Below are positions 8,672 to 16,735 of a DNA stretch of 64,000 nucleotides, piece by piece. Below the pieces are notes generated by a model that was given only the letters and a program-made list of their open reading frames with translations, ran no database searches and was not told the origin of the DNA. The DNA comes from Achromobacter spanius. GTDB taxonomy: Bacteria > Pseudomonadota > Gammaproteobacteria > Burkholderiales > Burkholderiaceae_B. Positions within the stretch are counted from its first letter, which is position 1, and the number at the start of each line of letters is the position of its first letter. The position numbers and the translations under genes are program-made. The stretch is taken from NCBI RefSeq assembly GCF_003994415.1, contig NZ_CP034689.1:1612001-1676000 (forward strand), given 5' to 3'.

Positions 8672-8728
8672 TTCCAAGCTTCCGACTTCCGTTCCCGATC
8701 CCCTCTCTTGCCTATCAAGGATTTTCCA

Positions 8729-9739
8729 ATGATCGATCTGCGCAGCGACACCGTCACACGGCCCACGCCCGCCATGTTGCAGGCCATGGTTTCCGCCCCC
8801 TTGGGTGATGACGTGATGGGCGACGACCCCACCGTGATTCAGCTTCAGGCGGCGGTAGCCGAACGCGCCGGCAAAGCGGCGGGGCTGTTCTTTCCGTCGG
8901 GCACGCAAAGCAATCTGGCCGCGTTGATGGCCCATTGCGATCGCGGCGATGAATACCTGGTGGGGCAGTTGGCGCACACCTACAAGTACGAAGGCGGTGG
9001 CGCGGCCGTGTTGGGCAGCATCCAGCCCCAGCCCATCGAACACGCCGAAGACGGCTCGCTGCCGCTGGAAAAGCTGGCGGCGGCGGTCAAGCCACAGGGC
9101 GATCCGCACTTTGCCCGTACCCGTTTGCTGGCTTTGGAAAACACCTTTCACGGCAAGCTGATTCCGGCCGGCTACATCCAGGCCGCCACGGATTGGGCGC
9201 GCAAGGAAGGCTTGGCGACCCATCTGGACGGCGCGCGCGTGTTCAACGCAGCGGTGGCCAGTGGCAAGCCATTGGTCGATATGTGCCAGCCCTTCGACTC
9301 GGTGTCCATCTGCTTTTCAAAAGGCTTGGGCGCGCCGGTGGGATCGGTGCTGGTGGGCAGCAAGGAACTGATCGCCCGCGCGTATCGCTGGCGCAAGGTG
9401 CTGGGCGGCGGATTGCGCCAATCCGGCGTGCTGGCGGCCGCCTGCCTGTATGCGCTGGAACATCACGTTGAGCGTCTGGCTGACGACCACGAGAACGCGC
9501 GGGCGCTAGCCGAAGGCTTGCGGGCTATTCCAGGCGTGAAGGTACTGAGCCAGGATACGAACATGTTGTTCGTTGAGTTCGAGCCATCCCGTTGCGATTC
9601 ACTGACCGACGCGCTGGGCAAAGACGGCATTCTGATGCGCGCGGTCTACGGCGGCCCCACGCGCCTGGTCACGCACCTGGACGTGTCGGCTGATGACGTC
9701 CAGCGTGTGGTTCAGGCGGTGGCGCGCCACCTGGCCTGA
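8729..9739 (+). CDS. ltaE: low-specificity L-threonine aldolase
   Basis: The 336-residue PLP enzyme cleaves L-threonine or L-allo-threonine to glycine and acetaldehyde. It starts MIDLRSDTVTRPT, the hallmark N-terminus, and carries GDDVMGDDPTV, the cofactor aspartate region THLDGAR at 164-170, and PLP-lysine Lys198 in SICFSKGLGAPVGS. AAGGA lies 7 bases before ATG 8729; an in-frame TTG at 8708 adds only seven residues. It is convergent with the ABM gene, whose stop lies 17 bases beyond. Confidence 0.93.
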   Translation: MIDLRSDTVTRPTPAMLQAMVSAPLGDDVMGDDPTVIQLQAAVAERAGKAAGLFFPSGTQSNLAALMAHCDRGDEYLVGQLAHTYKYEGGGAAVLGSIQPQPIEHAEDGSLPLEKLAAAVKPQGDPHFARTRLLALENTFHGKLIPAGYIQAATDWARKEGLATHLDGARVFNAAVASGKPLVDMCQPFDSVSICFSKGLGAPVGSVLVGSKELIARAYRWRKVLGGGLRQSGVLAAACLYALEHHVERLADDHENARALAEGLRAIPGVKVLSQDTNMLFVEFEPSRCDSLTDALGKDGILMRAVYGGPTRLVTHLDVSADDVQRVVQAVARHLA

Positions 9740-9755
9740 ACGGGGCGGGGCGGCA

Positions 9756-10100
9756 TCAACCGTGTCGTTGGCGGCTGTCGGCGGGCGCCTGGTCTCGTTC
9801 AGCCATGCCGTAGTCGCGCAGTACCTGCGCGACGCGCAGTCGATAGTTCTGAAACACGCCGCCGCGTCCAGCTTCCTGGGCGCGGCGATGCGACTCCAGT
9901 GAACGCCAGCGCTTGACGGCGTCTTCATCGCGCCAGAATGACAGCGACAGCAGCTTGCCCGGCGTGCTCAGGCTTTGAAAGCGCTCGACCGAGAGGAAGC
10001 CATCGATGGTCTTGAGTTCGTCGATCAGGCCAGCGGCAATGTCCAGATAGGGATCGGCGTTGCCGTTGGCGGGTTCAACTTCGAATATCACGGCAATCAT
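9756..10100 (-). CDS. antibiotic biosynthesis monooxygenase (ABM) domain protein
   Basis: The 114-residue protein is one ABM ferredoxin-like barrel: MIAVIFEVEPANG strand, a helix up to about residue 32, IDGFLSVERFQSL, the LLSLSFWRDEDAVKRWR core at about 50-67, and a C-terminal FQNYRLRVAQVL strand. ABM proteins are cofactor-free oxygenases, heme-degrading enzymes or small accessory proteins. Its ATG overlaps the TGA of the P450 gene by four bases, so the two are translationally coupled. Joint action on one substrate is inferred from that coupling. Confidence 0.85.
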   Translation of the reverse strand: MIAVIFEVEPANGNADPYLDIAAGLIDELKTIDGFLSVERFQSLSTPGKLLSLSFWRDEDAVKRWRSLESHRRAQEAGRGGVFQNYRLRVAQVLRDYGMAERDQAPADSRQRHG

Positions 10101-11200
10101 GGGGTGGGTTCCTTTGAAAACGCAAACTGTGGCACGCGTGCATTGGGCAGCGGCCGATACCGGAAACGGGATGCCAGAGCGGCCGCGTCGGCTCCGGCTT
10201 GCAGCAAATGAAACAGCGCGTCCGCAGCGTGGCGGCGCGCAAGCCCTTGGCCGGGACAGGCGTGGCGTTGCGCGCCGAATGTCCAGCCGGCATCGGGCTG
10301 GACCGTTGCCGCCGCGGCCAATATCAGCAGCACGGTCTGGCCGGCCTCAATCCGCTGGCCGCACACCGAGATGGCGTCCGCCAGAAACCGCCGCGTGTTG
10401 TGCAGGGGCGGATCGTGGCGGATGACGTGGTCGACGATCGCGTCGGCGTCGGCGGGGACGGCATCGGCAGACACGCCGCGCCTGCCGGCATGGATCAGCG
10501 CGTTGCCCAGCAGCCCGGCGCCGGCTTCGCACGACTGAAACAACAGGCCGGCAAGGTTCGCCGCCAGCACGGCAGCGGGGATCTGCGCGCGGGCGCCGTC
10601 ATCTCGCAGCTTGCGCAAGGCCGGGCCGGCGTCGGCGGCGAGCAGGAAGGATTCCAGGCGGCGTTGCAGCGCGTCGGCAGCGGCATGTCCGGCGGCTATC
10701 TGGTCCGCATCAGCGGTGGTGGGCAGGGCGGACAGGAACGTGGCAATCTGCGCAGCGCTATCGGCGTGCAGGGCGGGGGCCAGTCCCAGGAAGGCTGCTT
10801 GAGCATGCACGGGGGCGGCGGTCAGGTAGCGGTCTATGGCAGCGGCGTCCAAGGCCGGTATCGCGGGCCATCGCGGGGTACAGGCTTGCGTGCCTTGTTC
10901 CTGGATGTATGCCGCCAGCAAGGCCTTCAGCCGTGTGTGCATATCGCTGTCGTTCATGCGTACGAAGCGGCCGAACAGCGTGCCTGCGGGGCCGGCGCAC
11001 AGGGCGCGCGGCACAGGTTCCGATGGCGGACGGACGCGCGCAGTTGGATTGCGCATCACGGCCGTGATCGTGTCAGGGTGGCTGGCGACCCAAAGGCCTA
11101 GCGCGTCGTCGCGGTACAGGGGCTTCTCGCGCGCCAGCGCGGCGTAGTAGGGGTAGGGGTCGCCGTGCGTGACGGCAAGCAGGGGATGGGCGGGAAGCAT
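10097..11200 (-). CDS. divergent cytochrome P450
   Basis: The 367-residue protein has a P450 heme-thiolate loop, FGAQRHACPG, with proximal Cys315, and a recognisable beta-sheet segment near 280-290 before it. Three canonical features are altered. The I-helix (about 217-233) reads LLFQSCEAGAG where the AG-x-E/D-T oxygen-activation motif is expected. The K-helix ExxR position is HVIR at 258-261. The meander before the heme loop is unusually short. I chose ATG 11200 because longer frames run into the next gene. It is coupled to the ABM gene. It may be a peroxygenase-like or catalytically atypical P450; the substrate is unknown. Confidence 0.8.
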   Translation of the reverse strand: MLPAHPLLAVTHGDPYPYYAALAREKPLYRDDALGLWVASHPDTITAVMRNPTARVRPPSEPVPRALCAGPAGTLFGRFVRMNDSDMHTRLKALLAAYIQEQGTQACTPRWPAIPALDAAAIDRYLTAAPVHAQAAFLGLAPALHADSAAQIATFLSALPTTADADQIAAGHAAADALQRRLESFLLAADAGPALRKLRDDGARAQIPAAVLAANLAGLLFQSCEAGAGLLGNALIHAGRRGVSADAVPADADAIVDHVIRHDPPLHNTRRFLADAISVCGQRIEAGQTVLLILAAAATVQPDAGWTFGAQRHACPGQGLARRHAADALFHLLQAGADAAALASRFRYRPLPNARVPQFAFSKEPTP

Positions 11201-11271
11201 GGCGTGGCCGGTAGGAGATCCGGCTGCCAGTATCTGCCCCCCGGGCATGCAACGATTCGATGCAGGCCGAA

Positions 11272-12135
11272 CTATGCCTGCGACGTGCCTGGCTGGCGGG
11301 CGCCAGCGTCCGCCAGCAGCGCCGCGTAACCCTGGCGTGAATCCGGCCATTGCAGTGTGAAGCCGCTGGCGCGCAGCCGCCCGTTATTGAGCTTCTTGCT
11401 GCCCACATTCGCCGGGGCAGGGGCGACACGCGGCGCGGGCGCGCCAATCATGGCAGCGAGCTCGGCATAGAGCGTGCGCAGCGGCAGCGGTGTGTCGTCG
11501 CACCCGATATACGCCGGTTCAACCTTGGGCAACAGCGCCAGATGCACCACGGCGGCGGCCGCGTCGTCGATGTGGATACGGTTGGCCCAATGTTCAGGCT
11601 GCGTCGGCGCGCCTGCCGCGCCGCTGCGCAGGCGCTCGATCAATTGCAGCCGGCCGGGTCCATACAGTCCGGCCAGCCGCAGCGCGGTAGACGACAGGCC
11701 GCGCGCGGCCAGCGCGGCTTCTGCTTCAAGCAGAATCTGGCCGTTGAAGCCTTGCGGCGCGGGCGGCGTATCTTCGGTGACCCAGTCGCCATGGTGTTCG
11801 CCATACACGGCGCTGGATGACACGAACACCACGCGCTTCAACTGCGACGTATCCAACACGTTCAGCACGTTCTGCAAGCCATCGATGAAGACGCCGCGAT
11901 ACAAGGCCGGGTCGCGCCCACCGGGGGCGGGCAGATGGATCAGCCGCGTGACGCCGGATGGCAGCGCGGGCAGGGTGTCCGCGCGCGTAATGTCGCCTTG
12001 CAGCCATTGGATGCCGCTGTCGTCGGTGGGCGGGTGGCGGCGCAGCGCGGTCACCTGGTCGCCACGCGCCAGGAAGCGCCGGGCCACGCGCTGGCCGAGG
12101 TCGCCACAGCCGATGAGAAGTACGCGTTCAGTCAT
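11272..12135 (-). CDS. NAD-binding epimerase-like protein (extended SDR, YeeZ-like)
   Basis: The 287-residue protein begins VLLIGCGDLGQRV, a Rossmann GxGxxG loop at about 6-15, followed by IHLPAPGG and the SSSAVYGE strand typical of NAD-dependent epimerase/dehydratase proteins. The YxxxK catalytic pair of classical SDRs is not evident; the equivalent stretch reads GFNGQILLEAEAAL, as in YeeZ-like atypical members, so oxidoreductase activity is uncertain. ATG 12135 is preceded by AAGGCGG; longer in-frame extensions run into the terminator of the upstream gene. The P450 gene follows on the same strand after 71 bases. Confidence 0.82.
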   Translation of the reverse strand: MTERVLLIGCGDLGQRVARRFLARGDQVTALRRHPPTDDSGIQWLQGDITRADTLPALPSGVTRLIHLPAPGGRDPALYRGVFIDGLQNVLNVLDTSQLKRVVFVSSSAVYGEHHGDWVTEDTPPAPQGFNGQILLEAEAALAARGLSSTALRLAGLYGPGRLQLIERLRSGAAGAPTQPEHWANRIHIDDAAAAVVHLALLPKVEPAYIGCDDTPLPLRTLYAELAAMIGAPAPRVAPAPANVGSKKLNNGRLRASGFTLQWPDSRQGYAALLADAGARQPGTSQA

Positions 12136-12153
12136 GATGCCGCCTTGGTTCGT

Positions 12154-12179
12154 GAAAAAGGCGCCCCGGAAGGCGCCTT
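12154..12179 (-). terminator. rho-independent terminator of the ETF-QO gene
   Basis: On the minus strand AAGGCGCC pairs with GGCGCCTT around a short loop and is followed by T-rich sequence (complement of AAAAA at 12155-12159). It lies just beyond the ETF-QO stop. A near-identical hairpin occurs at 55353-55378. Confidence 0.85.
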
Positions 12180-12211
12180 GAGGCAGGGCGTTGAACAACC
12201 CTGGCCGGGAT

Positions 12212-13858
12212 TTACATGCCGCTGTAGACGGGCCCTTCGCCGCCTTGCGGGGCCACCCAGACGATGTTCTGGGTAGGGTCTTTAATGTCGCAGGTCTTGC
12301 AGTGCACGCAGTTCTGCGCGTTGATCTGCAAACGGTCTTCGCCGTGGTCGTCCTTGATGAATTCGTACACGCCGGCCGGGCAGTAACGCGATTCCGGCCC
12401 ACCGTACTTGGCCAGGTTCACCTGCACCGGCACCGACGGATCCTTCAAGGTCAGGTGGATGGGCTCGTTTTCTTCGTGGTTGGTATTCGAAATGAACACC
12501 GAGCTGAGCTTGTCGAAGGTGAGCTTGCCATCGGGCTTCGGGTAGTCGATGCGCGCGCATTCGGACGCCGGTTGCAGACAGGCGTGGTCGGGCTTGTTGT
12601 GGCGCAGGGTCCAGGGCATCTTGCCCTTGAGCAGCAGTTGCTCCACGCCCGTCATCAGCGTGGCGATGGTGCGGCCCTTCTTGAACCACTGCTTGAAGTT
12701 GCGCGCCTTGTTCAATTCCGCGTGCAGCCACGATGCTTCGAAAGCCTTCGGATACGCGGCCAGTTCGTCTTGGCGGCGGTCGGCCAGCAGGGCGTCGAAC
12801 GCGGCTTCGGCGGCCATCTTGCCCGACTTGATGGCGGCATGGCTGCCCTTGATGCGGGACGCGTTCAGGAAGCCGGCCTCGCAGCCGACCAGCACGCCGC
12901 CCGGGAACGTCAGTTTGGGCAAGGACATCAAACCGCCCGCCGTGATGGCGCGTGCGCCGTAGGCAATGCGCTTGCCGCCTTCGAAGGTGCCGCGGATGGC
13001 GGGATGCGTCTTGTAGCGTTGGAATTCGTCGAACGGCGACAGCCAGGGGTTGGCGTAGTCCAGGCCGACGATCATGCCCACGGCCACCAGGTTGTTGTCC
13101 AGGTGGTACAGGAACGAACCGCCGTAGGTGTCGGAATCCAGCGGCCAGCCGGCCGTGTGGATGACGAGGCCGGGCTTGGATTGCGCCGGGTCGACTTCCC
13201 ACATTTCCTTGATGCCGATGCCGTAGGACTGCGGGTTGCGGCCGTCGTCCAGCTTGAAGCGTTCGATCAGTTGGCGGCCCAGTTGGCCGCGCGAGCCTTC
13301 GCCGAACACGGTGTAGCGGGCATGCAGTTCCATGCCGGGCTGGTAGTGGTCGGTATGCGTACCGTCGCGGGCCACGCCCATGTCGCCGGTGGCTACGCCA
13401 CGCACGGCGCCGTTTTCGTCGTACAGCACTTCAACCGCGGCGAAGCCGGGGAAGATGTCCACGCCCAGCGCCTCGGCTTGCTCGCCCATCCATTTGACGA
13501 CGTCGCCCAGGCGGACGATGTAGTTGCCCTCGTTGTGGAAACAGGGCGGCAGCATCCAGTTTGGCGTGGTGCGCGCACCGGTCTGGGACAGGAACATGAA
13601 CTTGTCCTGCGTGACCGGCACGGTCAGCGGCGCGCCTTTTTCTTTCCAGTCGGGGATAAGTTCGGTCAGCGCCAGCGGGTCCATGACGGCGCCGGACAGG
13701 ATGTGTGCACCCAGTTCCGCGCCTTTCTCCAGGACGCACACGCCGATTTCCTGATTCTTTTCAGCGGCCAGCTGCTTTAGACGGATTGCGGTGGCCAAGC
13801 CGGCGGGTCCACCGCCAACCACGACCACGTCATATTCCATCGACTCGCGTTCAGACAT
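12212..13858 (-). CDS. etfQO: electron transfer flavoprotein-ubiquinone oxidoreductase
   Basis: The 548-residue membrane-associated FAD and iron-sulfur enzyme passes electrons from ETF, reduced by acyl-CoA dehydrogenases, to ubiquinone. The FAD loop DVVVVGGGPAGLA is at the N-terminus. The ETF-QO body includes YTVFGEGSRGQLG, GGVLVGCEAGFLNASRIKGSH and LRHNKPDH. The C-terminal 4Fe-4S site is built from cysteines in SRYCPAG and NCVHCKTCDIKDP. GGGGAGC lies 7 bases before ATG 13858; a farther ATG at 13885 has no ribosome site. A thioesterase gene diverges from it. Confidence 0.95.
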   Translation of the reverse strand: MSERESMEYDVVVVGGGPAGLATAIRLKQLAAEKNQEIGVCVLEKGAELGAHILSGAVMDPLALTELIPDWKEKGAPLTVPVTQDKFMFLSQTGARTTPNWMLPPCFHNEGNYIVRLGDVVKWMGEQAEALGVDIFPGFAAVEVLYDENGAVRGVATGDMGVARDGTHTDHYQPGMELHARYTVFGEGSRGQLGRQLIERFKLDDGRNPQSYGIGIKEMWEVDPAQSKPGLVIHTAGWPLDSDTYGGSFLYHLDNNLVAVGMIVGLDYANPWLSPFDEFQRYKTHPAIRGTFEGGKRIAYGARAITAGGLMSLPKLTFPGGVLVGCEAGFLNASRIKGSHAAIKSGKMAAEAAFDALLADRRQDELAAYPKAFEASWLHAELNKARNFKQWFKKGRTIATLMTGVEQLLLKGKMPWTLRHNKPDHACLQPASECARIDYPKPDGKLTFDKLSSVFISNTNHEENEPIHLTLKDPSVPVQVNLAKYGGPESRYCPAGVYEFIKDDHGEDRLQINAQNCVHCKTCDIKDPTQNIVWVAPQGGEGPVYSGM

Positions 13859-13971
13859 TTGCAAAGCTCCCCGTATGTATTCCATATTTGGCTGGAAGTA
13901 TTATCGGCGATTGTATTGCAGGCGGAGGCCGTGCATGCCTTCGTATTTCTTTTAGCCTTCAGGAGTAATCG

Positions 13972-14421
13972 GTGAACCCGGACAATCTGTCTGCGCGGAT
14001 TCTGGCGGTGGGCGATACCCATCAGGTGGAGTTGCCCTTGCGTTGGGGCGACTCAGACGCCTTGAATCATCTGAACAACACGCTGTATTTCCGCCTCATG
14101 GAAGAGGCTCGCATGCAGATCCTGTACAACGCGGGCTTCGAGCTGCCCGCTGACAACGGCGCCATCCTGGCCCACGCGTCTTGCGATTTCCTGCGCCCGC
14201 TGACCTATCCGGCCACGGTTCGCGTCATCCACAAGGTCACGCGCATTGGCCGTTCCAGCGCGGAATTCGAGCTGTTGCTGGAGAAGGTCGGCGACGACGC
14301 CGGCCCCTATGCGCGCGGACGCAACGTGCTAGTCTGGATGGACTACGTGGCCAATACGTCCGCACCGTGGCCGCCCGAAGTGCTGGCGCAGATGGCCACG
14401 CAATTTCAGGCGGCCGCTTGA
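13972..14421 (+). CDS. 4-hydroxybenzoyl-CoA thioesterase family (hotdog) acyl-CoA thioesterase
   Basis: The 149-residue protein is a single hotdog domain of the YbgC/FadM type that hydrolyses acyl-CoA thioesters. The active-site region reads LRWGDSDALNHLNNTLYFRLMEEAR at about residues 22-46, with the aspartate (GDSDALNHLNN) that acts in catalysis in this family, and a central FLRPLTYPATVRV strand. AGGAG lies 6 bases before the GTG start. It diverges from the ETF-QO gene, in line with a role in fatty-acyl metabolism. The 269 bases after it (14422-14690) hold no gene I can support. Confidence 0.88.
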   Translation: MNPDNLSARILAVGDTHQVELPLRWGDSDALNHLNNTLYFRLMEEARMQILYNAGFELPADNGAILAHASCDFLRPLTYPATVRVIHKVTRIGRSSAEFELLLEKVGDDAGPYARGRNVLVWMDYVANTSAPWPPEVLAQMATQFQAAA

Positions 14422-14690
14422 GACGCTGCTTGAGATTAGGGGCGCGGAATCGCCCGTCATGCCGTTAAAATCAAGCGCAAAATCACAAGAGAAATAAAGG
14501 GGCGCGCCACCCTCGGCGCCGCGACTCAGAGACATCGGGCAGTATCGTGATGCCATCTGGGGCCGACGCCGGCAGCCGCGCTCCAAGGAAAAACAGGGCT
14601 TTCCCCGATTTTCTTGTTCCCCCATGGGACACACCGCGCAAGCGGCGGGGCGGGCTCTCTTCGGTTAGACCTTAACTAGGAGTTGGAGCG

Positions 14691-15389
14691 ATGGACAAGG
14701 TTTTTGCAAGCGCCCAGGAGGCGCTGGCAGGCATCGTCAAGGACGGTCAGATGATCGCCGTGGGCGGTTTCGGCCTTTGCGGTATTCCCGAGGCCCTGAT
14801 CGCCGCGCTGCGCGATTCGGGCGTGAAGGACCTGACCTGCGTCAGCAACAATGCGGGCGTCGACGGCTTTGGCTTGGGCCAGTTGCTGAACACGCGCCAG
14901 GTGCGCAAGATGATCGCGTCCTACGTGGGCGAAAACAAGGAATTCGAACGCCAATACCTGTCGGGCGAACTTGAGCTTGAGTTCACCCCGCAGGGCACAC
15001 TGGCCGAGAAGCTGCGCGCTGGTGGTGCCGGCATTCCCGCCTTTTTCACCCGCACCGGCGTGGGCACCATCGTGGCCGACGGCAAGGAAATCCGCGAGTT
15101 CGACGGCCAGCAATACGTGATGGAACGTTCGCTGACGCCGGACGTGTCGCTGGTCAAGGCGCACATTGCCGACCGCAGCGGCAACCTGGTGTTCCGCAAG
15201 ACGGCCCGCAACTTCAACCCGAACGTTGCCATGGCCGGCAAGTTCACGGTGGTTGAAGTCGAAGAAATCGTTGACACCGGCAGCCTGGATCCCGATCAGA
15301 TCCACCTGCCCGGCATCTATGTGCAACGGATCGTGCTGAACACGACGCCGGAAAAGCGCATCGAACAACGCACCACTCGCCCGGCCTAA
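14691..15389 (+). CDS. scoA: 3-oxoacid CoA-transferase subunit A
   Basis: The 232-residue alpha subunit pairs with the next gene to move CoA from succinyl-CoA to a 3-oxoacid such as acetoacetate, opening ketone bodies and PHB breakdown products to thiolysis. It has the N-terminal Gly-rich VGGFGLCGIPEALI, CVSNNAGVDGFGLG around 45-60, and PAFFTRTGVGT. GGAG lies just before the ATG and subunit B starts 12 bases after the stop. AtoD-type acetate CoA-transferase is a less likely alternative. Confidence 0.92.
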   Translation: MDKVFASAQEALAGIVKDGQMIAVGGFGLCGIPEALIAALRDSGVKDLTCVSNNAGVDGFGLGQLLNTRQVRKMIASYVGENKEFERQYLSGELELEFTPQGTLAEKLRAGGAGIPAFFTRTGVGTIVADGKEIREFDGQQYVMERSLTPDVSLVKAHIADRSGNLVFRKTARNFNPNVAMAGKFTVVEVEEIVDTGSLDPDQIHLPGIYVQRIVLNTTPEKRIEQRTTRPA

Positions 15390-15401
15390 GGAGAAGACGA
15401 C

Positions 15402-16052
15402 ATGGCATGGTCCCGCGATGAAATGGCGGCGCGCGCCGCGCGCGAGCTGCAAGACGGTTTTTATGTGAACCTGGGTATCGGCCTGCCGACCCTGGTGGCC
15501 AACCACGTGCCCAAGGGTGTTGAGGTGTGGCTGCAATCCGAGAACGGCCTGCTGGGCATTGGCCCGTTTCCCACTGACGCCGAAGTCGACGCTGACCTGA
15601 TCAACGCCGGCAAGCAGACGGTGACGACGCTGCCCGGCTCGTCGATCTTCTCGTCCGCCGATTCGTTTGCAATGATCCGCGGCGGCAAGATCAACCTGGC
15701 CATCCTGGGCGCGATGCAGGTGTCCGAAAAGGGCGACCTGGCCAACTGGATGATTCCCGGCAAGATGGTCAAGGGCATGGGCGGCGCGATGGACCTGGTG
15801 GCCGGCGTCGGCCGCGTCGTGGTCCTGATGGAACACGTGGCCAAGAAGAAGGACGGCACCGAAGACATCAAGCTGCTGCCCGAATGCAACCTGCCGCTGA
15901 CTGGCGTGGGGGTGGTCGACCTGATCATCACCGACCTGGGCGTGATGGAAGTCACGGAAAATGGCTTGAAGCTGCTGGAAACGGCTCCCGGCGTAACCGT
16001 CGACGAAATCCAGTCCAAAACCCTGGCCAAGCTAGACGTCTCGGCACTGTAA
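15402..16052 (+). CDS. scoB: 3-oxoacid CoA-transferase subunit B
   Basis: The 216-residue beta subunit carries the catalytic glutamate Glu47 in SENGLLGIGPFP, which forms the enzyme-CoA thioester. It also has the N-terminal YVNLGIGLPTLVANHVP, the ADSFAMIRGGKINLAILGAMQV core and LPLTGVGVVDLIITDLGVMEV near the C-terminus. AAGGAGAAGACGAC precedes the ATG. Together with subunit A it completes an ScoAB enzyme, and a strong terminator follows 5 bases after its stop. Confidence 0.93.
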   Translation: MAWSRDEMAARAARELQDGFYVNLGIGLPTLVANHVPKGVEVWLQSENGLLGIGPFPTDAEVDADLINAGKQTVTTLPGSSIFSSADSFAMIRGGKINLAILGAMQVSEKGDLANWMIPGKMVKGMGGAMDLVAGVGRVVVLMEHVAKKKDGTEDIKLLPECNLPLTGVGVVDLIITDLGVMEVTENGLKLLETAPGVTVDEIQSKTLAKLDVSAL

Positions 16053-16057
16053 CGACA

Positions 16058-16082
16058 ACGCCCCGCAAGGGGCGTTTTTTTT
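16058..16082 (+). terminator. rho-independent terminator of scoAB
   Basis: ACGCCCC (16058-16064) pairs with GGGGCGT (16069-16075) around GCAA and is followed by a run of eight T. Confidence 0.93.
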
Positions 16083-16100
16083 CATGCGTGCGCGCCGGGC

Positions 16101-16553
16101 CTACGCCAACCGCATCCCCACATGCGGAATCCCGTCTTCCATATATTCCTCGGTCACCTGCACAAACCCGTGCCCGCCGTAGTACCCCCGCAACCGGGCC
16201 TGCGCACCCAAGTACATCGCACGCCCCGGCCAACACCTGCGCACCTCCGCCATCGCATGGCGTATCAATTCATGCCCCAGCCCCTGACCTCGCGTCCAGG
16301 GCGCGCTGATAACCCGGCCGATCTCGATATCACCGTTCTTATTCAGTGACGGATCCAGAATCCGGCAATACGCCGCCAACTGACCGTCCTGCCAGGCCAT
16401 CAAGTGCGAAGTCTGCCCGACCAGATCCTTTCCATCGATGTCCTGAAAGATGCATTCCTGCTCAACGACAAACACTTCGGTGCGTAGCTGGAGAATCGCG
16501 TAGATCTCGGCAACGGTCAGCTCCTGGTGGGGCTTACAGATCCAATTGGGCAT
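16101..16553 (-). CDS. ElaA-like GNAT N-acetyltransferase
   Basis: The 150-residue protein is a GNAT acetyltransferase of the ElaA group. It shows the family N-terminus (ELTVAEIYAILQLRTEVFVVEQ), the IGRVISAPWTRGQGLGHELIRHA acetyl-CoA binding block with the Q/RxxGxG/A motif (RGQGLG) near residues 85-91, and GYYGGHGFVQVTEEYMEDGIPHVGMRL at the C-terminus. The acceptor is unknown. I chose ATG 16553 because homologues begin close to the WICKPHQELT region; an upstream ATG at 16586 adds eleven atypical residues. Confidence 0.88.
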   Translation of the reverse strand: MPNWICKPHQELTVAEIYAILQLRTEVFVVEQECIFQDIDGKDLVGQTSHLMAWQDGQLAAYCRILDPSLNKNGDIEIGRVISAPWTRGQGLGHELIRHAMAEVRRCWPGRAMYLGAQARLRGYYGGHGFVQVTEEYMEDGIPHVGMRLA

Positions 16554-16686
16554 GGCGGCATTCCAAGGCAAGAAAAGAGGCGCCAATAGCGTACCTCAAA
16601 CCGACCCCGTTTCTTTTCGCCCACCGTTACATAAATTCACGGGTATACCCTTAGTATGAAAAGGAATTTTCTTATTTAAAATTTGC

Positions 16687-16704
16687 GTGTAAACAGATTT
16701 ACAC
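16687..16704 (+). promoter_or_regulatory. candidate RpiR operator, perfect inverted repeat
   Basis: GTGTAAA at 16687-16693 and TTTACAC at 16698-16704 form a perfect inverted repeat with a 4-base CAGA spacer, 31 bases upstream of the RpiR-family start. A/T-rich promoter-like sequence lies directly to its left (about 16650-16682). The position suits autoregulation of the peptide cluster; binding by this regulator is inferred. Confidence 0.55.
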
Positions 16705-16735
16705 AAACACCCGCTAAGACGCACCCCCAAAAAAG

